DNA of 32,174 bases from JAOAJF01 sp046295675 (GCA_046295675.1 JBKBMW010000002.1:1-32174), one strand, 5' to 3'; numbered from the stretch's first letter, positions 8,465 through 17,230 are shown. The notes: generated by a model from the sequence alone, not told the origin. Numbers and translations are program-made.

Positions 8465-11400
8465 ATGAATAAATGGTTTTTATTATTTGCATTCTTTTGG
8501 ATCGGACTGCTATTCTCTCAGTTTCCTCCACCACCTCCAAATGTACTTTTTGAAGTTTATGATAGCCCAGTGATTGACCCTTCTAATCCTCCTCAAAGAA
8601 CTACTGAAATCACAAAATTAAAACCATTTTTTCCATATTTAATCTTAGACTGTCCTCTTTATAATGAGGGTGAGAGTGATTGTATTTTTACTATCAATTT
8701 AGTCAATTTTACTTGCCACTATCCAGATCCTGATGGTATTCCTATTGATACTGTTCATACCCTGACTTTTGCTAATCCAATTGTAGTTGCAAACGGAGAG
8801 AGAGTTTTTTTTTCTTTTGACCCTTCTAATCCCTCTAATCCCCTTTATTCTTTTTGGATAACGCATCCCTCCCCTATTCCTCCTAACACCAAGTCTGCAG
8901 CTGTTTGTTCTAGCAAAAAATATGCAAATTTTTCTTATATAATAGAGGCAAGAAGAGCTGGATTGCCAAGCTCTATTTTTGAAAAATCCAATTTAGTTAA
9001 TATATTTCATCACCCTCCAGAAATAAGCTTTCCCTTTACATCCACCCCTCTTTGTAATTTAAAATTTTCTGTAAGTGATTTGGATGAGAGTTATGGTAAT
9101 AGCGTTTATATAAAAATTACATTATCAAATTCCACAAATAGTTGCAACTTTATATACAATCCAGGAAGTGGTATAGGTTACTTCCCACCCAAAGAGAAAG
9201 ATAATTGCGATCCTTTTGAGTTTTCTGCCCGTGAAATGGTTTTGAATCCTTCTCCTCCACCTATAAATACAACCTTTATTTTACATCTAAAGGCAACTTA
9301 CTCTCCTTATAATATTACTGTATTCCCTCACAATAGCTATAGTTATACTCTAAATAATTATAAAAAATATTTTATGGTTAATGGCCCTCCATATGAACTA
9401 ATCAATTTTTTTTGCAATAGGGTAAGCAAAAACTATGACCTTTTTGGTTCAGCACATGTTTTTTCAAATAAAATAGAAATTGAAGCAAATGCAACTACTT
9501 CTAGGATAAACTTTAATAATCACTTTTTTAAAAATCTAACAATAGAAGTCTTGAATGACCAAGGTAGCACTATAAATAGTTATAATTTTTCCTGGGTATG
9601 TGATAGTGGTGTATGTAGCTCTGCTCAATTTGATTATTCAACAAATGCTAGGAATTTAATAATAGACCAAAAGACATTTACTCCAATCCAAAATTCTTTT
9701 AATAGCACTCTTACTTTAGACACCTCTCGACTCTGTCCACAAGGGGATAAAAATAAGCTTAAAATAAAATTATTTGGTTATGGGTTTGATTGGGAGAATA
9801 AAGAATTGTTATTATATAACGGAAAGTGTGCTGGAACCCCGCATTTGGACGCAGTTATTTATTCATCACCCTCACAAAAAGGTGATATAATAGTACTATC
9901 TGATTTTACTCAAAGAGAAGATAATTTCAAATATATTATTGTTGAGCTAAAACAGCTAACAAATATTCAAAAACCACCAACTTTAGAAATAAAATACAAA
10001 ACCCATAATGATGCAATTGTTCGTTCAAAGGTTTCATCGATATCTTCTGCTAAATCTATTAAAATTTCTTATGATATAAATTGGATAAATGTCAGTATAA
10101 TCTCACCAAATGTACCTGTAATATATAAAGAATTTACTTTTCCTCTACCTCCCCCAATTGAAGTATTAGAGAGATGGAAAATAGATGACCAATTAATAAA
10201 TGAGGAACAAAAAGATGATATACTTAAAAATAAGCGTATTTATGTAGGAGAGAAAGATAAAGCTTTGGTAAATTTAGTGTTTAAAGTACCATATAATATA
10301 GACGGATATAATTTTGATCAATATTTATCTCCATATTTAGAAGGTGATTGTAGTTCTAGCTCAGTTAAATCAGGAAACGAGTATTTTGTCAATATTGATC
10401 TAAAAAAAGGTGCCTGCATATATAAAATAAGGGGAAAGTCACAAACACAACAAAATCAAAACCCATCTTTAAGTAAATTTTTAACTTATATAATATATTC
10501 TAAGAACTTTTTTGTCCCAAATAAGCCACAATCCTTTTGTGATTCCACACAACTTTTAAGCAGTACTTACTATAAGTTCTTTGCTGTTGCTCTTGCCTCT
10601 TTGATCCTAATAATTGGAATTGGATACATGGTTGGTTCTTTTCTCTCCCATCCTGCTTTGCTTGAATGGTCAAAAAGAGAAATTTTAGAGGTAATTTTGT
10701 TAGGAATTTTCATTTCTTTAGTTCCACAATTTTTATTATTTTCTTGTTCTGAAAAAATATCTATAGGTTCATTTCTTAACCTATTTCCATTAAAAAATAC
10801 AGTAGTTGAAAAAGGAGCCTCCTTATTAGAATTTGTTCAAAAAATTATGTTAGATTTAATAGAAAGGTCACACACTGTCATAACTATTTTAAGAAGAGAT
10901 ATATCCTATTTTCAAATACTTGCCTCTTATTATCATTTTAATTCGAGTTTCGTATCTGACATTGTTAGTTTTCTTGGTGTTGGTTTTAGCACAGGTTTTA
11001 ATGAAAATCCTTATTCAGGTTTATATCTACAAATATCTGTATTTAACTTTTTATTGCAACTAAATAACGCCTATTTATTTAGTGCCTTAACACATTACTT
11101 TATTCTTTTCTTTTTATCTTCTTCTACAGGAATGATTGTTCTTTTGTTTCCATTTGGATTTTTGTTTAGGTGTTTACCTTTTATAAAAAATGTTGGTTCT
11201 GTTCTTATTGCAATAGGTCTTGGATTTTATATCTTATTTCCAGCAGCTTATGTAATATATGGATTAATACTTTCTAACGATCATTTCAAGTATTCAACTT
11301 TCTGTGCTATTTTTCCACAAGATTCTCATTGCCAAGATTGTAATATTTATCAACTCTCTTTTTCGGAAAATCCAAAGTGCAATCTTATTTATACTAATGG

Positions 11401-11722
11401 TTGGGAAGATTTCAAAGACAAGAAATTGAATTATCAAAAAGATTTAGAAGAAGTTGGTAGTTTTTCAAAAAATACTTTTCCAGATCAAGACTCAATAACA
11501 AAAATTCAAAAAAATAAAGCATCATTGCAACCAGTATATCCATTATCACAAGATAGTTTTGATCCAGATTTAACAAAATACTTTAGTTTAACTGCTCTTA
11601 ATTTTATTTTAGTCCTGTTTATCCCATCTGTGATATTACTAATTACACTTTCATTTGTTAGAGATATTGCCTCGATTTTGGGAGGTGACATTGATGTCTC
11701 AAGGCTTATGTATCTGGCTTAA
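8465..11722 (+). CDS. Membrane protein with large N-terminal ectodomain, tandem paralog 5 of 6
   Basis: 1085 residues. A signal-peptide-like start (MNKWFLLFAFFWIGLLFSQ) is followed by a Pro-rich linker FPPPPPN. About 680 residues of extracellular sequence come next, rich in Asn, Ser, Thr and aromatic residues, with many N-x-S/T sequons and alternating hydrophobicity that suggests beta-sandwich domains. The family core occupies only the last ~385 residues: a TM near 702 with GSFLSHPALLEWSKRE, the motif LFPFGFLFRCLPFIKNVG near 894, a TM ending LFPAAY, and the final TM with tail LGGDIDVSRLMYLA. The extra domain is placed before TM1, while paralog 3 has its insert before the last TM. The 3' end overlaps the next gene by 29 bases and encodes that gene's ribosome binding site. 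Confidence 0.8.
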   Translation: MNKWFLLFAFFWIGLLFSQFPPPPPNVLFEVYDSPVIDPSNPPQRTTEITKLKPFFPYLILDCPLYNEGESDCIFTINLVNFTCHYPDPDGIPIDTVHTLTFANPIVVANGERVFFSFDPSNPSNPLYSFWITHPSPIPPNTKSAAVCSSKKYANFSYIIEARRAGLPSSIFEKSNLVNIFHHPPEISFPFTSTPLCNLKFSVSDLDESYGNSVYIKITLSNSTNSCNFIYNPGSGIGYFPPKEKDNCDPFEFSAREMVLNPSPPPINTTFILHLKATYSPYNITVFPHNSYSYTLNNYKKYFMVNGPPYELINFFCNRVSKNYDLFGSAHVFSNKIEIEANATTSRINFNNHFFKNLTIEVLNDQGSTINSYNFSWVCDSGVCSSAQFDYSTNARNLIIDQKTFTPIQNSFNSTLTLDTSRLCPQGDKNKLKIKLFGYGFDWENKELLLYNGKCAGTPHLDAVIYSSPSQKGDIIVLSDFTQREDNFKYIIVELKQLTNIQKPPTLEIKYKTHNDAIVRSKVSSISSAKSIKISYDINWINVSIISPNVPVIYKEFTFPLPPPIEVLERWKIDDQLINEEQKDDILKNKRIYVGEKDKALVNLVFKVPYNIDGYNFDQYLSPYLEGDCSSSSVKSGNEYFVNIDLKKGACIYKIRGKSQTQQNQNPSLSKFLTYIIYSKNFFVPNKPQSFCDSTQLLSSTYYKFFAVALASLILIIGIGYMVGSFLSHPALLEWSKREILEVILLGIFISLVPQFLLFSCSEKISIGSFLNLFPLKNTVVEKGASLLEFVQKIMLDLIERSHTVITILRRDISYFQILASYYHFNSSFVSDIVSFLGVGFSTGFNENPYSGLYLQISVFNFLLQLNNAYLFSALTHYFILFFLSSSTGMIVLLFPFGFLFRCLPFIKNVGSVLIAIGLGFYILFPAAYVIYGLILSNDHFKYSTFCAIFPQDSHCQDCNIYQLSFSENPKCNLIYTNGWEDFKDKKLNYQKDLEEVGSFSKNTFPDQDSITKIQKNKASLQPVYPLSQDSFDPDLTKYFSLTALNFILVLFIPSVILLITLSFVRDIASILGGDIDVSRLMYLA
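11681..11688 (+). promoter_or_regulatory. Perfect ribosome binding site GGAGGTGA inside paralog 5, sets start of paralog 6
   Basis: GGAGGTGA matches the archaeal 16S tail complement and lies 5 bases before ATG 11694. The same bases encode Gly-Gly-Asp of the LGGDID tail of paralog 5. The next gene's start is therefore fixed within the upstream coding sequence, which implies co-translation of the two proteins. Confidence 0.8.
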
Positions 11723-12824
11723 AAAATCTTATTTGTTTTTATTTTTTGCATTGTTATTTTCTATGGTCTTTTCCCAAGATTGGGGAAGTGCAAAAAGTGC
11801 AAATATTCAACCTACAGATTTTAAGTTATTTAATATTCCTTGGAAATCTACCTCAAATCAAGAAATTTCTTGGTTGAGCATTGCTTCAATAGTTATCTTA
11901 ATTTGTTTTTTAGCAAATACGATCTTATTTATGCTTGGAAAAGCATTTGAGTTAGATAATATAAAAAAATTTGCTATTTCAGAATTTTTTCAAACCACTG
12001 CTACAGCACTTATGATTGTTTTTTTTCTCTCTGGTATCACAGCTGCTTTTGATTTAATTCAAAAATATTTTCTCCCTTCTGGTTCATCTGTTTCTTGCAA
12101 TGGAAACATCATCGGTATTTGGGATAATAATTCTGGACCATTTACAATTATCAAATGTAAAATTTCAGAATATCTTTCTACTGCTTACTCCCTATTTAAT
12201 GCTACTTATATTGCTAATATTGATAAAGAAGTTGAAGGTTCGCAGTGTTATGGAACTTCTGGATTTACTGAATGCAAAATCTGGAATTCAGATCTTTATA
12301 GAGAAGTTGAAACTTATCACTATATTGCAAACAGGTTGACAAATGTTTCTATCTCTTTAGTTGCCCAGTATTTCTTTATAGATTATTTGCAAAATAATCT
12401 TTTATCTTTCTTTTTACCTGTTGGCCTGTTGCTTAGACTTTTTCCTCCTTTAAGAGGAATTGGAAGTTTGTTTATTGCTATAGTTATTGGTTTTTATTTT
12501 ATTTTTCCATTAACCTATCTTTTTATAGAACCTTCTATTAAAATAGAAGAACAAAAAGTCCAGAAGCCAAACTTAGCAAAAAATGTTTGTTTTTCAAAAT
12601 TTAGCCCTTTTGTTTCCACTTCACTTTTGCAACCAGAACCTCCATCTACTACTGGTTTACAATTCTCTTCAGATATAGGGCAGTTCATTGTAGAAATTAC
12701 ATTAGGCACATTTTTTTATCCATTCCTTTCTCTTGTAATAACTGTCATCTTTATAAATTTCTTAGCAGGATTTTTATCAGCAGACAGTGGTATGTTGATT
12801 CATTTCATAGCAAAGAATCTATGA
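11694..12824 (+). CDS. Polytopic membrane protein, tandem paralog 6 of 6
   Basis: I choose ATG 11694 over the in-frame ATG 11655 because of the perfect GGAGGTGA just upstream. This gives 376 residues. The start has a charged segment and a hydrophobic stretch ending MVFSQDW, like the signal segments of its paralogs. The core contains a diverged first loop (KAFELDNIKKFAISE) and a well-conserved second motif, LPVGLLLRLFPPLRGIG, near residue 242, followed by a TM ending in FIFP. An external loop of about 75 residues leads to the C-terminal TM and the tail FLSADSGMLIHFIAKNL, the most divergent tail of the set. Part of the same predicted envelope complex. Confidence 0.8.
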   Translation: MSQGLCIWLKKSYLFLFFALLFSMVFSQDWGSAKSANIQPTDFKLFNIPWKSTSNQEISWLSIASIVILICFLANTILFMLGKAFELDNIKKFAISEFFQTTATALMIVFFLSGITAAFDLIQKYFLPSGSSVSCNGNIIGIWDNNSGPFTIIKCKISEYLSTAYSLFNATYIANIDKEVEGSQCYGTSGFTECKIWNSDLYREVETYHYIANRLTNVSISLVAQYFFIDYLQNNLLSFFLPVGLLLRLFPPLRGIGSLFIAIVIGFYFIFPLTYLFIEPSIKIEEQKVQKPNLAKNVCFSKFSPFVSTSLLQPEPPSTTGLQFSSDIGQFIVEITLGTFFYPFLSLVITVIFINFLAGFLSADSGMLIHFIAKNL

Positions 12825-12834
12825 GTTGGGGGAT

Positions 12835-15800
12835 ATGAGAGTTTTATTTATAATTCTATTATCATTTGCTTTATTTTTTTTGGTTGGTTGTACTCTCAAT
12901 CCAAATAAAAATATTGTTAGTGGAGGTTGTTGCTATCAATCAGATACATTTTATACTTGCGAAAAATCATCAAATCCAGTAGCAAACACTCAAGATCTTT
13001 ATTCTTTAACAAATTGCGGAGTTTATAAATCAAAGGAATGTAGTTTTTTTAATTCTACTTCAGGGGAAATTTTAGATGCAAATAAAGATGTAATAAAAGA
13101 TGATGATGGTAATCCAATCCAACCAAATATGTGCTCTAAAAACTGCAATTTTGATAAAGCAAATTGTACAAATCAAGATGAGAAAAACACTTGTTACTCT
13201 CTAACTAATCCAAAAACAACTTACCCTATTTGTGTAAATAATTCTATAGTTTTATGTATTCAAAATCAATGTAAGGTATGGATGTGTGGTGAAAAAAAAC
13301 CAACAGTAAAAAGAGAGTACTCTTTTTCAACATCAGACCAAGAAACTTTAAAAAATAATTATAAATCTCAAAGTGGAAAAAAAACAATCTTTGATGTTCA
13401 ACGCGGTTTAGTTGGAAAAATATGTGAATTTAGATTTATGAATGCTTCCTCCTACAGGTTGCTTAGTGAACAAAAGTGGCTTGTCAATAGTATACGCCTT
13501 GGCATCCTTGGTTCATTTTCAGATTATGAAATTGCAAAATACTATTTTCCACCTTCAGATGCTTTTTGTAGCTCTGCATTTAACAAAAACGCAGTAGTAG
13601 AGAGCTTTATAAGGTATCTTATTTATTCTCCATCTACTTCTTCTTTTTCTCCTATTACAAAAGATTCATTTTGTTTTGATGATGGTACAAACTATATATG
13701 CAAAAATGATCCATCTATTGCCTTTCCAAAATCTGCTGAATTCTCTCATTTACTTTGCACTTCTTTTTGTTCAAGGTTGTTTAGCTGCCCATTAAGGAAT
13801 TTAAATTTTGCTACTGTTGATGTTTCCCCGCCCTCTACCTCTCAAACAAATCCAATAATTCATTACTTTTTAAATATATCCTCTTACTATTCCAATCTCC
13901 TTAAACTTTATCCAGATACCCAAAATTATTATAGAAAAGAAGGAGAAAAAGGAATAGGTCCAGAAGGTGCAAAAGCTTTTGAATGCATTTCTGATTCTGA
14001 TTGTTTTTCTAATACTTGCAGAAAGGATGTGTACTTTCGAGGCAGATGTTTTGATAACTCAAATAATGCTGTTGATTGTAATTGCACTTTAGTAAGTTCT
14101 TGTTCAGAAGCTTTTAAATGTGATAAATTCCCTCAAGATTCAATAGATGAGGCAGAGTGTAAAGCAGGCAAATTTTTATGTGAGCAAAATTCAATTAACG
14201 ATGAATTAATAGTTATGTGTAAATACTCTCCAACCACTTATGACCTTTATGCTTATGCTGATTTGGATAAATTATACCTCTATAAATTAGGTCAAAGTAA
14301 TGCTGTTTCTGTAATAGGACCAAATAGTTGGGATGGGACTTGGGGGGTTTATGATTTTTCAGAGTTTAATAAATATAAACATATGGAAGATGGCAATAAA
14401 CAACAGCTGGAATTTTCCAATATTGTAAGAAAAGTCGTGGAATTTGGTTGCCTAAACACTGACAAAAAAATAATAGAACAACCAAAATGTAATCCAGGTT
14501 ACTCCTTTAGCCCAATTAAAAAAACCTGTTTAGACTCAAATGGAAAGACCTCTTCTCCTTTTTGCACCAGTCCTTCACAAGGGCCACAAGAATGGGTGGT
14601 TTGGAAGGATAATGCTGAACACCTTTGGTATAAAATTAATGAGAAGACTTCTCAAGATAAAAAAAATGATGTTATCCGCTGGCAATGGGGCTATACATTT
14701 TTTGTAGTTCCAACCAATTTTGTAGTTTCTTCCACTCTGTCTTCTGCATCAAACAAGCAACTTTATATTATAACCTCCAGAAGTGTTTCCTTCAATGATT
14801 TGAAAAGAAAATTTTCATTTATTGACAAATGTGATTTAACTCATACTAACAAAATAGATGAGTTTGGAGGAGATTATGATATACTTGAAATCTCTATCAA
14901 AGATATTCCTTTACAAAAGCATTATTTAATAGAGCAATATATTACTCCTTTAACTTCTCACCCATATCTATTAGCAGGTGGAAACAAATTAGATTTTGGA
15001 GAGCAAGAAAAAAAAGCCCAATACTTATTTGATAAAACATGGATAATAAAAAGTTTTGGAAAATGCCAAAAAGATAATGATGATTTGCTTAAAACAAAAT
15101 CTTATGGTTTATGTAATAGCTGTGGAACCTTCCTCACTCTTGCTTATCAAAATGTAAGCAAAACCCAAACATCCTATTGTCCAAAAGATTGCGGTTTATC
15201 TGGGTCTCTTCTCTGTTTCTGTCCCTCCTCCCTTTATAATTTTTTTAACACAAAAACAATTGCTGGAGGGATGGCTGGAATCTCAGGTAATGTTTTTCTT
15301 CCAAATATCACCAATGCCTCTCCATCTACTATCCCTGAATTTTCTTATTTAATAAATAAAATCCATGCTTATCTAGAAAATAATGTGATTCCTGTTCTAG
15401 ATTTAAAAGAATATGCAAAAGATGGAATCTCTGTAGGAGGGAAAGAACAGGTTAGTTTTGATTATTCTAATCAGTTTTTAATGGCACCTCATTGTGAACA
15501 AAAAAAATACGATTGTACTTGTACCAGATACTCTGATTCAGATGGTTCTTGTATAGAGGGAAATTGTAGTTGCGATATTGCTCTTCCTCCAGATGCTTTG
15601 TTTTTATTTTTAAACAAAGATCACAGCCCAGTACTCTCTATTTTGGATACTCTTTCTTCCTCTACTGCCCAATCTAAAATAAATAATGCCAAATCGCTTT
15701 GTCCAAATTGCCAAGTAGGTCTGGAATATGAAAATATTCTTAATATCGATTCTGCAACTAATATAACAGAGTTTTATCAGTCTTCAGGACTAAATTCTAC

Positions 15801-16842
15801 TATAAAAGCATTTTTTGGAGTAGAACTTCAAGCACAAGAAAATTTAGGTTATCCTCCTCCCTCTCCCAATCCAGAATTAATTAATAACAAAAAAGTAGAT
15901 TTTTTGGTCTTAAATATCAAGTTCAGTGAGCAAAACAAAGACAATTACATAAAGGCAATTGAAAATGCTTACCAACTTTCAAAATATGTTTTATACCATG
16001 TAGGAAAACCAACCTTATGGAAACTAAGATTTGATGGGAAATTTGTTGATAGTCCTTATTCTAACCCTGTATTTTTAGATACTTTATTTGTTTCTCAACA
16101 AAATCTCACTCTTTCAGGAGTAGTTGGGATTTTACTTCCTTCCTTATTAGAAAAGCCAGAAAATGTTTTAGAAAACTTAGAAGTAGATAAGCAGGGGGAT
16201 AGTCAAAGCCAGTCATTTTGTTCTTTAGTAAATGGATCTTTAAATATATTACAACTTTCTTTTTACAACGAAGTAAAAAAACTTCAAGCACAAGATCAAG
16301 CTTGCAACCAGGCGGCATGTTCAGAGTGTTCTCCTTTAATTAAAGACGATCCAGAGGTATGTAATCCAAAATGTTTAGATGGAACTGCTTGTAGCAATGG
16401 TTTTAAGTGTTTACAAAACTGTATATCAAAAACTTACTGTCAAGCAAATAAATGCGAAGATAAATTTAATAATAAAAAAATCACCTGTTATTATATGCCT
16501 TCAAGTTCAAAATATTTTACTTATCTAAACAAACTAAATATTAATACTTTAGAGGAACTATTTGGAAATCCAGATATGCCTGAGATTATAGCTTCATTAA
16601 ATGAACCATGCTGTCTAAACATAACTACTGAAAGGTCTGAAAGTTATTATACCTATATTTCATCTATTGGAATTGATTATAGCTCTTCTAATGCTATTTA
16701 TCCATTTTTTGGTTCTAATGATACCAATTGCGGGCAATTTGAGCAACCTCAAGAGCAAGACCCATTAACCTGTAGTCCAACTGATTTACCAAGCTATACC
16801 CTTTCTAAGAAACTATACTATTGTTTTTGGGAAAATAAATAG
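12835..16842 (+). CDS. Large Cys-rich putative lipoprotein, last gene of the membrane-protein operon
   Basis: 1335 residues. ATG 12835 is preferred to TTG 12826 because GGGGGA lies directly before it, and it gives MRVLFIILLSFALFFLVGC, a short signal ending in a lipobox-like LVGC, so Cys19 may be lipidated. The remainder appears fully extracellular with no C-terminal TM. Cys clusters occur throughout, including a C-x2-D-x-DC-x4-C knot-like segment (ECISDSDCFSNTCRK, near residue 383), CPKDC, and C-x-C runs. Residues ~920-1110 are poorer in Cys, with alternating strand/helix segments (for example KVDFLVLNIKF and YHVGKPTLWKLRF) reminiscent of a TIM barrel such as a glycosidase, but I cannot assign catalytic residues. 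Its place at the end of the operon suggests it is the surface-exposed partner of the paralog complex. Confidence 0.75.
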   Translation: MRVLFIILLSFALFFLVGCTLNPNKNIVSGGCCYQSDTFYTCEKSSNPVANTQDLYSLTNCGVYKSKECSFFNSTSGEILDANKDVIKDDDGNPIQPNMCSKNCNFDKANCTNQDEKNTCYSLTNPKTTYPICVNNSIVLCIQNQCKVWMCGEKKPTVKREYSFSTSDQETLKNNYKSQSGKKTIFDVQRGLVGKICEFRFMNASSYRLLSEQKWLVNSIRLGILGSFSDYEIAKYYFPPSDAFCSSAFNKNAVVESFIRYLIYSPSTSSFSPITKDSFCFDDGTNYICKNDPSIAFPKSAEFSHLLCTSFCSRLFSCPLRNLNFATVDVSPPSTSQTNPIIHYFLNISSYYSNLLKLYPDTQNYYRKEGEKGIGPEGAKAFECISDSDCFSNTCRKDVYFRGRCFDNSNNAVDCNCTLVSSCSEAFKCDKFPQDSIDEAECKAGKFLCEQNSINDELIVMCKYSPTTYDLYAYADLDKLYLYKLGQSNAVSVIGPNSWDGTWGVYDFSEFNKYKHMEDGNKQQLEFSNIVRKVVEFGCLNTDKKIIEQPKCNPGYSFSPIKKTCLDSNGKTSSPFCTSPSQGPQEWVVWKDNAEHLWYKINEKTSQDKKNDVIRWQWGYTFFVVPTNFVVSSTLSSASNKQLYIITSRSVSFNDLKRKFSFIDKCDLTHTNKIDEFGGDYDILEISIKDIPLQKHYLIEQYITPLTSHPYLLAGGNKLDFGEQEKKAQYLFDKTWIIKSFGKCQKDNDDLLKTKSYGLCNSCGTFLTLAYQNVSKTQTSYCPKDCGLSGSLLCFCPSSLYNFFNTKTIAGGMAGISGNVFLPNITNASPSTIPEFSYLINKIHAYLENNVIPVLDLKEYAKDGISVGGKEQVSFDYSNQFLMAPHCEQKKYDCTCTRYSDSDGSCIEGNCSCDIALPPDALFLFLNKDHSPVLSILDTLSSSTAQSKINNAKSLCPNCQVGLEYENILNIDSATNITEFYQSSGLNSTIKAFFGVELQAQENLGYPPPSPNPELINNKKVDFLVLNIKFSEQNKDNYIKAIENAYQLSKYVLYHVGKPTLWKLRFDGKFVDSPYSNPVFLDTLFVSQQNLTLSGVVGILLPSLLEKPENVLENLEVDKQGDSQSQSFCSLVNGSLNILQLSFYNEVKKLQAQDQACNQAACSECSPLIKDDPEVCNPKCLDGTACSNGFKCLQNCISKTYCQANKCEDKFNNKKITCYYMPSSSKYFTYLNKLNINTLEELFGNPDMPEIIASLNEPCCLNITTERSESYYTYISSIGIDYSSSNAIYPFFGSNDTNCGQFEQPQEQDPLTCSPTDLPSYTLSKKLYYCFWENK

Positions 16843-16870
16843 TTTTATTTAAAAGCTTATTTCTCTAAAA

Positions 16871-16910
16871 TATTTTTATACATCATCTATTTGTTCATTA
16901 AAAAGGTGGA
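16871..16910 (+). promoter_or_regulatory. TATA-like box and ribosome binding site of the UPF0147 gene
   Basis: TATTTTTATA at 16871-16880 would put transcription start near 16901, leaving a leader of about 14 bases that contains GGTGGA at 16905-16910 before ATG 16915. The 72-base gap after the long upstream operon supports independent transcription from here. Confidence 0.5.
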
Positions 16911-16914
16911 GCAT

Positions 16915-17160
16915 ATGGCAGAGAAAAATTTAAAGGAGATCCTAGAGCTTATGGATTTTTTAATAGGAGATAATTCTTTGCCAAGAAATATCAGAAAAAC
17001 AATTCAGGAATCAAAAGAAATCCTTCTTTCAGAGCAGGATTTTCAAACTAAAGTCTCAGCAACAATACAAACACTTATTGGAGCATCAGAAGATGTTAAT
17101 CTTCCAATGCATGCTCGCACTTATATTTGGGATATTCTAACCAAATTAGAAGCATTATAA
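16915..17160 (+). CDS. UPF0147 family protein
   Basis: 81 residues starting at ATG 16915 (MAEKNLKEIL). An upstream in-frame ATG at 16891 is rejected because GGTGGA sits correctly before 16915. The signature of this small archaeal family is present: SLPRNIRKTIQESK in the first half, and VNLPMHARTYIWDILTKLE at the C-terminus. It is a compact all-helical soluble protein of the usual family length. The function of the family is not established. It lies 70 bases upstream of the polymerase D operon on the same strand and is followed by T-tracts, so it is probably a single-gene transcript. Confidence 0.9.
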   Translation: MAEKNLKEILELMDFLIGDNSLPRNIRKTIQESKEILLSEQDFQTKVSATIQTLIGASEDVNLPMHARTYIWDILTKLEAL

Positions 17161-17180
17161 TTTTTTTATAATTCTTTTTT
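17160..17180 (+). terminator. Oligo-T terminator after the UPF0147 gene
   Basis: Two T-tracts (seven T at 17161-17167 and six T at 17175-17180) directly follow the stop codon. Runs of T on the coding strand are the usual archaeal intrinsic termination signal. Confidence 0.5.
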
Positions 17181-17197
17181 ATTTTGATACTAATTAA

Positions 17198-17207
17198 TTT
17201 ATATTTT
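17198..17207 (+). promoter_or_regulatory. TATA-like box of the polymerase D operon
   Basis: TTTATATTTT is centred about 28 bases before ATG 17231. Transcription would start at or within a few bases of the start codon, so the polB mRNA is probably leaderless or nearly so. No ribosome binding site is seen upstream of the ATG. Confidence 0.5.
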
Positions 17208-17230
17208 AACTTCTTATTTTATTTGATAAT

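Noticed and set aside
12100..12339. 79-residue + strand frame inside paralog 6 in another frame
   Set aside because: Lies within a well-supported family member, with no ribosome binding site.
1107..16842. Assigning the operon outright as a type IV secretion or conjugation system
   Set aside because: No ATPase, relaxase, pilin or coupling protein is visible in the window. Topology alone does not justify naming the genes, so it is kept as a hypothesis.
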